Part shown: positions 56,801-64,000 of the stretch, in pieces
How positions within the stretch are numbered: the first letter of the stretch is position 1
Layout of the letters: each line of letters begins with the position of its first letter
Assembly: GCA_963782255.1 (NCBI GenBank)
Contig: CAWAIS010000001.1
Span: 4,216,001 to 4,280,000, forward strand
Direction: 5' to 3'
Source of the DNA: Roseiarcus sp963782255
GTDB taxonomy: Bacteria; Pseudomonadota; Alphaproteobacteria; Rhizobiales; Beijerinckiaceae
DNA: 64,000 nt
Notes under the pieces: model-generated
The model's database searches: none
What the model saw: only the letters and a program-made list of their open reading frames with translations
What the model was told of the DNA's origin: nothing
Position numbers and translations under genes: made by a program

Positions 56801-57705
56801 AAAGCCGCGGCGATCTTTGTCGCGTCGTCGCGCGCCTCTTTCTCCGGCAGGTCCAGAATCTCCGGGCCGGCGAGGGCGGCGAGGCCGGCGTTCAGGCTCG
56901 CCGCGTCGCTCGCGCTCACGAACATGAGCGCCGAATAGTCGGCCTCGCGCGCCCATCCATATTCGATCGCAAGCCGCGTCTTGCCCACCCCGCCAAGCCC
57001 ATGCAGCGCGACCGCGCCGCCCTTCGCGGTGAGAAGCGCCGTGCTCAGGTCTTCGAGCGCTGCCTCGCGGCCAGCGAACAGCCCGCCGAGCGAGACGAGC
57101 GGAAGGTCGCGGGGCTTTGTCTTCGGCGGCGTACCAGCGGCGATCAGTGTGTTTATGACAGCCGAGGCGAGAACCTGCGCAACAAGATTGTCGGCGCTCG
57201 TGAACGGCGTGGGGTGCTGGTCGATTGCCCGCAGACGGCGCAGGTGCTCGGCTTGCGAGGCGCGGGTAGCGTCGGTCGGCGCGAATTTCGCGTCGCGCTC
57301 CACGCCGTCGGCCGGCGCGACGATGACGAGGTTCTTCCTGGCGCCGTATTCGTTGAAGCCTATCGCCAGCCACGCCTCCCATTGCGTATAGGTGAGGCGC
57401 CCGAGCGCCTCGCGGGTCATGCCCTTGTCCGCGAGCCGCGCTGTGAGTTTTGGCCGTCGCCCGAGAAGATCGTCGACGCTGGTCGCCGCCGGGGTCGAGC
57501 CCGCCATGTCGCCGACAAAATGGACGACCGCATCGCAGCGCTCGATATAGTCCTCGAGCATGGCGAGCGTATCGCCGCCGAGATTCTTGAAATCCTCCTG
57601 TTTCTTGATCTCGACGTTCGGCCGCGTCAGCGCCTGGCGCAGGGTCTCGCGATAGGCGCCGAACTCATTCGACACGCAGGAGAGAAATAGCTTGACGTCC
57701 GCCAT
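53869..57705 (-). CDS. STAND NTPase: DUF4062 + NB-ARC + 16 TPR repeats
   Basis: A 1278-residue protein. The N-terminal 150 residues (KLFLSCVSNEFGAYRETLRQ, YIERCDAVVHFVGDMAGS) look like DUF4062, a TIR-fold relative. The NB-ARC module has the P-loop GLGGVGKTRLAIEYGWAREA at about 233-252, Walker B TWLMILDNVDDGAAV, then GGLALGLEQAGAHIA. From residue about 593 come 16 TPRs of 42 residues, each like NNLAxLLQATNRLAEAEPLM. This layout is that of bacterial STAND/NLR-like sensors, several of which are phage-defence proteins. Repeats 2-4 and 5-7 are an almost exact 378-bp duplication. No separate effector gene is adjacent. Confidence 0.85.
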   Translation of the reverse strand: MADVKLFLSCVSNEFGAYRETLRQALTRPNVEIKKQEDFKNLGGDTLAMLEDYIERCDAVVHFVGDMAGSTPAATSVDDLLGRRPKLTARLADKGMTREALGRLTYTQWEAWLAIGFNEYGARKNLVIVAPADGVERDAKFAPTDATRASQAEHLRRLRAIDQHPTPFTSADNLVAQVLASAVINTLIAAGTPPKTKPRDLPLVSLGGLFAGREAALEDLSTALLTAKGGAVALHGLGGVGKTRLAIEYGWAREADYSALMFVSASDAASLNAGLAALAGPEILDLPEKEARDDATKIAAALRWLEVNPTWLMILDNVDDGAAVAAVSQLLPRLKGGHMIVTARAANFPPAIRKLELQALGEDAATQFLLDRTENDRSKAPDDAALARKLARELGGLALGLEQAGAHIAVEHIGFAGYLALWNAARDAALRWSDPVVTGSEKTLATVWTTSVARLTPESRRLLDRLAYLAPDPIPNSLLDVAVPGEAASAGATSARAGLYAYSLITRVRGEDGGSPGFVVHRLVQDFARRAMGEERRSQALREALEWINAAFVGDSDDVRNWPTLDPLAPHALAVARNADAAEIAEPTARLFNELGALFYAKADYAEAEPLCRCALVIVEASYGPDHPQVAIRLNNLAGLLQATNCPTEAEPLMRRALAIDEKSYGPDHPHVARHLNNLGALLQATNRLAEAEALMRRALAIDEKSYSPDHPNVAIRLNNLARLLQDTNRLAEAEPQMRRALTIDEKSYGADHPNVARDLNNLAGLLQATNRPTEAEPLMRRALAIDEKSYGPDHPHVARHLNNLGALLQATNRLAEAEALMRRALAIDEKSYSPDHPNVAIRLNNLARLLQDTNRLAEAEPQMRRALTIDEKSYGADHPNVARDLNNLAGLLQATNRLAEAEPPMRRALAIDEKSYGPDHPNVAIRLNNIALLLQATNRLAEAEPLMRRALAIDEKSCGSDHPNVARDLNNLAALLQATNRLAEAEPLMRRALAIDEKSYGPDHPNVAIRLNNLAQLLQATNRLAEAEPLMRRALAIDEKSYGPDDPNVARDLSNLAQLLQDTNRLGEAEPLMRRALAIDEKSYGPDHPNVAIRLNNLAQLLQATNRLAEAEPLMRRALAIDEKSYGPDHPDVAIRLNNLAQLLKATNRLAEAEPLYRRALAIVERSYGPDHPHGARVINNLAGLLQATNRLAEAEPLMRRALAIDEKSHGPDHPNVATDLNNVALLLHDTNRLAEAGPLMRRALAIFAASLGPNHPNTATARKNLASLEAAIGKRG
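53914..55929 (-). repeat. 126-bp tandem repeats encoding TPRs, with a 378-bp internal duplication
   Basis: Sixteen 126-bp units run through the 3' half of the STAND gene. The stretch from about 55016 to 55391 recurs with offset 378 bp (about 55394-55769), essentially without differences, so three units have been copied as a block. Other units differ more. The block is young and may vary in copy number between strains. Confidence 0.9.
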
Positions 57706-57973
57706 CGTACGCCGCCCGCGTCATGGCCACGCCGCCACTGTGGCATGGCGGAGCGCGGCGGCCAAACGGGGTTCAGCCGGCGCCCCATCGACATTTTCTT
57801 TGGAAAAAGAGAATTACGTGGTAGGGTTCCTTTTGTCGCCGGAAGTTTGCGTCCGGCGGCAAGCGGCGAAGGACGCAAGTCTGAGCCTAATGGCTATCCG
57901 GATGGCGCTAAAATCGACGCGCTCGTGGGGACCGGCGGCTTGCGGCGACGCTCCTTCAGAGGCGAGGAGGGCA

Positions 57974-58118
57974 GAGAAAAAACTTTCGCGTAAATCCCTT
58001 GTAACCCATTGAAAAGGCTCGATTCGGACGAGAGAATCCAAGGAAATCCAAGCTTTTCCAACCCCGTTTTAGCGCCCTCGGCGCTCGAAAATGCCGCTCG
58101 TCCAAGAAAATCCAAATC
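57974..58118 (+). repeat. CCAAG-phased dispersed repeat, copy C
   Basis: Shares GTAACCCATTGAAAAGGCTC, TTCGGACGAGAG and AATCCAAGGAAATCCAAGCT with copy A, then diverges (GTTTTAGCGCCCTCGGCGCT) before two last CCAA words. It lies between the STAND gene start and the PPK2 stop, in direct orientation to A and opposite to D. Confidence 0.85.
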
Positions 58119-58136
58119 CGGCGCGAGACGGCCCTC

Positions 58137-59198
58137 TCACTTCCGCCGCTTCGCCGGGTGCGTCGTCGTCTCGAGGATGTTCTCCGACGCGCCGATGACG
58201 AGCGACGACGAGCCGACGATGAGCGGGTCGGGGCCGACGACGACGTGGCGGTTCTTGCTCGGATAGGGCAGCGCCGCCAGGAAGTGCTGCATGCAATTGA
58301 TGCGGGCGCGCTTCTTGTCGTCTGACTTCACGATCGTCCAGGGCGCGTCGGCTGTGTCGGTGTTGAAGAACATCGCCTCTTTTGCATCGGTGTAATCGTT
58401 CCACTTGTCGAGCGAGGCCCTGTCGATCGGCGACAGCTTCCACTGCTTCAAGGGATCGACCTCGCGCGCAGCGAAGCGGCGGCGCTGCTCCTCGCGCGTC
58501 ACCGAGAACCAGTATTTGAACAGGCGTATCCCCGAGCGCACGAGCATGCGCTCGAGTTCCGGGCACTGGCGCATGAATTCGAGGTATTCGTTGGGCTTGC
58601 AGAAGCCCATGACGCGCTCGACGCCGGCGCGGTTGTACCAGGACCGGTCCAAGAACACCATTTCGCCCGCGGCCGGCAGGTGGTTGATGTAGCGCTGAAA
58701 ATACCATTGCGTCCGCTCGCGCTCGTTCGGCTTTTCGAGCGCGACGATGCGCGCGCCGCGCGGGTTCAAGTGCTCCATGAAGCGCTTGATCGTGCCGCCC
58801 TTGCCGGCGGCGTCGCGCCCCTCGAACAGGACGATGATCTTTTCGCCCGTCTCCTTGACCCAGTTCTGCGCCTTCAGAAGCTCCGCCTGCAAGGGCAGCA
58901 TGCGCTCGATGTAGTGGGCTTCGGTGACCTTCGACTTGTACGGGTAGTCCCCGGTTTCGAAGGCGCGCCGAATCGCGTCGGGATCGTGCCGGGGCGAAGG
59001 GACCTCGAACCGCGGCGGTTCTTCCGGCTCAGGCGCGCGCCGCGCCGTCGTCCGGCGCGTCGGCAAGGGCGCCGAGACGATGATGGAGGCGGGAGGCGAA
59101 GCGGCGGAAGCGGGAATTGGGGCGAGCGAATCTTTCTCCGGCGCCCCCGGGACGCCGTCGGCTTTGGTCGCCGGCCTGATCTCGCGCTCGATACCCAT
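58137..59198 (-). CDS. ppk2: Polyphosphate kinase 2 (PPK2) family
   Basis: A 353-residue kinase that uses polyphosphate to make nucleoside di- or triphosphates, or the reverse. Walker A is IVLFEGRDAAGKGGTIKRFM near residue 126, Walker B FLDRSWYNRAGVERVMGFC, with the lid segment FSVTREEQRRRFAAREVDPL. The first 75 residues form a proline/alanine-rich extension. The start is MGIEREIRPATK; upstream codons are not family-like. It is transcribed from the same strand as nifA, between repeat copies C and D. Confidence 0.93.
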   Translation of the reverse strand: MGIEREIRPATKADGVPGAPEKDSLAPIPASAASPPASIIVSAPLPTRRTTARRAPEPEEPPRFEVPSPRHDPDAIRRAFETGDYPYKSKVTEAHYIERMLPLQAELLKAQNWVKETGEKIIVLFEGRDAAGKGGTIKRFMEHLNPRGARIVALEKPNERERTQWYFQRYINHLPAAGEMVFLDRSWYNRAGVERVMGFCKPNEYLEFMRQCPELERMLVRSGIRLFKYWFSVTREEQRRRFAAREVDPLKQWKLSPIDRASLDKWNDYTDAKEAMFFNTDTADAPWTIVKSDDKKRARINCMQHFLAALPYPSKNRHVVVGPDPLIVGSSSLVIGASENILETTTHPAKRRK

Positions 59199-59406
59199 CG
59201 CTACCCCTGATTCGCGTGACGGCGAACCGCTTCGCCGCAAGCCGCTCTTTTCGCGAGCGCGGCGGGCATAAGTCAAGACGACGGATCGTCTCAGACTCTC
59301 GTGGGCATAAGTAATGGCGCTTTCGCCGGCCGGGCCTTGCTGTGGCGCCAGCGCGGCAAAGGATGACAGCCCTCGATCCCGCAACTCGCAAATGGCGCGC
59401 GGGCTC

Positions 59407-61209
<1,803 letters not shown>

Positions 61210-62001
61210 AGGGACCGATAGGCCTCAATGCTGGGATGGTGCCACGAAATCGCGATTTCGTCGCGCGCAAATGTCCGGCGCCTTAAGCAAGCAACCTGCC
61301 TAATTCTCGTTCAATACGCCGACGGCCTGTTCCGGCTGTTCGTCAATACTTTCTGGATCAATCCGTACAGGTGAAGAACCTCTTTCGGCTCGGAAAGGAC
61401 GCGCGCGCGACGATTGTCGCGCCAGGCGGGGAAACGACCTCCAGCTACGGGAGCAGAAGAGGCGGGAGCGTCTTTTGCCGTGCCTGCATTGGCGCCAGCC
61501 GCGTCAAAAATTGTGCAGCGCAATATTCGCTGCCTCCGCCTGACGGCCGCGTGGCTGGGTCATCGATCCTGGCTGCAGCGCCAACCGCGCGGCTACGCCT
61601 CCAAGGAAAACCAAGCCAAACCAAGCTGAATCCAAGCCAGACCAAACCAAATGCAAGGAAAATGCAAGGAATTAACCTTGTATTTCCTTGCATTTCCTTT
61701 GGCGAATCGGGACTTTTCAATGGGTTACGAGCGACTCTCCGGTTACGGGCCGACTCTCCCAAAAAATTTCCCGCGTCCTTTCCATCCAAATTCACAACTC
61801 TCGGGCCCAAGCCACATCCGGCGTCTGACGGGTCGCCCCGGCGCTGGTCGCGCTGAAGCACCGACAGGCCACACTGCCACATTTTCTGGTTTTCAGCAAG
61901 AGGTTGTTGGCTTCTTATCGCGTTCGCCGTTGGCGGGGTTGGTCAAAGTCTAACACTTGCACCCAAACGGGAATGTCGCGAAAGGGCGGAGAGCACGGCG
62001 A
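61210..62001. other. Intergenic region upstream of nifA
   Basis: Apart from repeat D (61603-61773) I recognise nothing: no gene, RNA or IS. Several frames of 60-160 codons run through it on both strands but are repeat-derived or arginine-rich. Confidence 0.4.
61603..61773 (-). repeat. CCAAG-phased dispersed repeat, copy D (diverged), with a 20-bp hairpin
   Basis: Reverse-oriented to copy C: the core appears as CTTTTCAATGGGTTACGAGC with a T-run beyond. On the other side CCAAG words recur every 10-11 bp. Inside, 61649-61669 (AAATGCAAGGAAAATGCAAG then G) pairs with 61676-61695 through a 6-base AATTAA loop, giving a stem of about 20 bp with one bulge. This hairpin is not seen in copies A-C. Confidence 0.75.
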
Positions 62002-62222
62002 TCATCGCTCCCCGCCGCCCAACATATCCGCCCATTGAAGCAGGAACGCGCGCTCGGACGCCTCGGCCACACGCGCCACCTGCAACGCGCAGCCGACAAC
62101 GTCGAGGACCGCCAGCGCCGCCTCGACCGCGCGGCGCGCTTATACCCGGTCACGACCACGACCGGCCGCGCCTTCGAACGGATAGCCGCTTCCGCCGCTA
62201 GCCGCACGTTCGACTTGCCCAC
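62002..62222 (-). pseudogene. MobA-like nucleotidyltransferase remnant
   Basis: From a GTG the reverse frame gives GKSNVRLAAEAAIRSKARPV and VVVVTGYKRA, like the beginning of MobA-type cytidylyl/guanylyltransferases (RMGK..., then VVVVxG). The frame then slips to AVEAALAVLDVVGCALQVAR and ERAFLLQWADMLGGGER before a stop. The N-terminal G-loop and all of the C-terminal half are absent. A relic of a molybdenum-cofactor transferase is the best reading, but short. Confidence 0.45.
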
Positions 62223-62355
62223 TGGTTCCTATTGACCAGGTCGTTCAGTTTGCCGTCACCAAGCTTTCACTCCCGGCATGGCCTGCGGGGCCGGACGGGC
62301 ACGGGTGGCCGCGGTCGGGCGCATCCGTCCTGGCAGCGAGCCGCCGGGCTTCCGC

Positions 62356-63363
62356 CTATGGCATGTCGTAGCCGCGGATGCAGACGATGGTCTTGTCCGC
62401 TTGCTCCGGCTTCTGATGGGCGAAGCCGAGATTAGCGGTGCAGATGGTGCCCTTGTACCAGGCAAGGCTGGTGTTGTTGTCCAGCGGCGCCATCTTTTTG
62501 TTGGCGACCAGCGCCCGCTTGCTTCCGTCCGGCGACAATACCCAAAGTTCGCTGCGTAGAATTTCCGATACGTAGATGTTAGCCTTGTCATCGAACGCAA
62601 TGCCGTCGAACGGCGTAAAGCCACGCGCCACGACCGTGGCCTTGCCGGCGGTGCCGTCGGCATTGATCGGCACCTTCACCAGCATCGGGTCGCCGTCGGT
62701 GACGGCATAGATGCTCTTGCCGTCGGGTGCGATCGCAAGGTCATTGACGCCTAGCGGGAAGCCGGAATAGGGCTGCGACGACCAGTTCAGCAACGGGTCG
62801 GCCGACCACAGGTCGACCTTCTTGCCGTCAGGCGAAATCTTCCAGATGCCAGCATAGGTCAGGTCGGTCATGTAGACGTTGCCCTGGTCGTCGATATCGA
62901 CGTCGTCGGGAAAGCAGAATGGCCAACCGTCTGCCTTGGTGGCAAGCGCCGTCACCTTCTTGGTGGCCAACTCGATCTTGTACACGCCCGAGGCGGTCAC
63001 CTTGACGTCGCGGCAGGCGGCATGGAACTGGTCGCCCAGGTTGTTCGCCTCGTACATCGGCGAATCCTGCTTGTAGGCGACGTACAGGTTCCCTTTATTA
63101 TCAAGCTCGACGCCGACGGTGGCACCATGGTACGCGTTGCTGTCCGGCGGGATCGTGGCAATCAGCTCCTGTTGGCCATCGGGCGTCACCTTCATGATCT
63201 TGCCGGTGTGGAACAGCGCTGTGTAGTAGTTGCCGTCCTTGTCAACGGTCAGGCCCTCGGGCGTGTCGTCGAACTTGGACAGCACCCAGGCTTTGTACTG
63301 GGCATGCGCCGCGCCCGTCGTGCTCAGCACACCCACGACTAGGAACAGGGCCAAAGCTCGCAT
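62356..63363 (-). CDS. Secreted SMP-30/gluconolactonase-like beta-propeller
   Basis: A 335-residue protein with a signal peptide (MRALALFLVVGVLSTTGAAH) and repeated strands with a Tyr/Val-Asp pattern: DGNYYTALFHTGKIMKVTPD, NKGNLYVAYKQDSPMYE, DDQGNVYMTDLTYAGIWKIS, PDGKSIYAVTDGDPMLVKVP and DDKANIYVSEILRSELWVLS. Each is one blade of a six-blade propeller of the SMP-30/NHL type. Metal-dependent lactonase or ligand-binding function cannot be told. A GGAGGG ribosome site precedes the ATG. Confidence 0.85.
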   Translation of the reverse strand: MRALALFLVVGVLSTTGAAHAQYKAWVLSKFDDTPEGLTVDKDGNYYTALFHTGKIMKVTPDGQQELIATIPPDSNAYHGATVGVELDNKGNLYVAYKQDSPMYEANNLGDQFHAACRDVKVTASGVYKIELATKKVTALATKADGWPFCFPDDVDIDDQGNVYMTDLTYAGIWKISPDGKKVDLWSADPLLNWSSQPYSGFPLGVNDLAIAPDGKSIYAVTDGDPMLVKVPINADGTAGKATVVARGFTPFDGIAFDDKANIYVSEILRSELWVLSPDGSKRALVANKKMAPLDNNTSLAWYKGTICTANLGFAHQKPEQADKTIVCIRGYDMP

Positions 63364-64000
63364 GGTACCCTCCCTGGGTCACCCCGGCCCGCATCGCCGG
63401 ACCGGGCGTCCTGGATTCTTGATTATGGCCACTATGCACAGGTCTGGCCGGGCGACAAGTCGGCGGCCTTCATGGCCATCCCATAACCGAAATTGTAGTA
63501 GACCATCTATATTTTCAGATTTCAAGATCTATCCTGCGAAAAACATGTGAAGTCAAAGAGATATAAGTCGCCGACGGCCGGATCGAGCCCCTGAAGGCCC
63601 TAAGCGTCGCCACCTCGAAACGCCAGGCGGCCGCCAAATCGCGTCGCGCCCATGTCGGGAGCCTTGACTTCGACGCACTCTCCAGGGGCCAAGGCCGCAA
63701 CGAGCCCCTGATCGCGCAGCCGACGCCTTCAGCCGACGACCCCTTTCTTGCGCTCAGCGCCCGTTCACAGGTCCGATCTGGAAGGGCAGCGAAGGGTCGA
63801 GGCGGTCGGTCGGCGATCCCTCAGGACCGGGCTTTACCGGGTGAAAGCCCGGTCCTGACGAAAAAACCGAAAGGAACGCCCTACCCACAGCCAAAGCTAC
63901 AACAGAGCTCGATTGTTGCTCCGGCTGGCCTCCCCTCCTCAGGCGCTCCGCCAAATTGCGCGCCTCAAAGCCTCACCGCCCGCGGACAACCGGATTGCTC
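63364..64000. other. Distal region without recognised gene
   Basis: No coding frame here looks real. It holds the promoter side of the propeller gene, an AT-rich patch near 63500-63550, and a perfect hairpin at 63821-63858. The right edge may be the start of another feature outside the window. Confidence 0.4.
63821..63858. repeat. Perfect 15-bp inverted repeat (REP-like or terminator)
   Basis: TCAGGACCGGGCTTT and its exact complement AAAGCCCGGTCCTGA enclose an 8-base loop. No T-run follows on the plus strand (CGAAAAAACC), so a terminator would act on the minus strand if at all. Similar GC-rich stems occur at 763-901 and 9504-9535. Confidence 0.55.

Overview
The window looks like a chromosomal segment of an alphaproteobacterium, most likely of the order Hyphomicrobiales (Rhizobiales). 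This rests on high GC content, a DUF2155 gene beside an NDUFA12-type complex I accessory gene, a class II (B12-dependent) ribonucleotide reductase with paired NrdR boxes, the rimP-nusA-ylxR-infB-rbfA-truB operon, and a NifA-type nitrogen-fixation activator. The dispersed CCAAG-rich repeats and their shadow reading frames remind me of methanotroph genomes (Methylocystis/Methylosinus), but that is recollection and not proof.

Layout. 0-9 kb is accessory DNA: the end of a glycosyltransferase, an O-antigen ligase/polymerase-like membrane protein, decayed fragments (IS630 transposase, cytochrome, FHA domain), a HEPN-like protein, and an AT-rich DUF5343 + Swt1-HEPN pair. 9-31 kb is mostly housekeeping: nrdJ with a duplicated zinc-ribbon tail, complex I accessory protein, the translation/transcription operon interrupted by a Uma2-family gene, purA, an L,D-transpeptidase, a MoeB/ThiF enzyme, a thiolase and a frameshifted cysteine synthase. 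31-37 kb holds a ribose-type ABC importer and a hybrid sensor kinase. 37-44 kb has dapF, mutY and neighbours, then a GT4 glycosyltransferase and a GDP-mannose/UDP-glucose dehydrogenase that suggest exopolysaccharide synthesis. 45-58 kb is again accessory: a methyltransferase, a secreted repeat protein, a TIR-TM-TM-TIR membrane protein, two transglutaminase-like proteins, and a large DUF4062/NB-ARC/TPR (STAND) protein with a recent internal 378-bp duplication. 58-64 kb carries PPK2, a stand-alone nifA with two frameshifts, a MobA-like remnant and a secreted beta-propeller-like protein.

Two features cut across the map. First, four copies of an unusual intergenic repeat (helically phased CCAAG words next to a TAACCCATTGAAAAG-like core) form two inverted pairs, one around 1.1-5.4 kb and one around 58.0-61.8 kb. 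Second, several otherwise conserved genes (DUF2442, cysK, DUF4239, nifA twice) carry single-base indels, at least three of them at short homopolymers, and one HEPN gene has TGA where a Trp codon is plausible. These may be true decay or residual sequencing errors, and that should be settled before the genes are treated as dead.

No tRNA, rRNA or CRISPR array was seen. All calls come from reading the sequence and translations; no database search was run.
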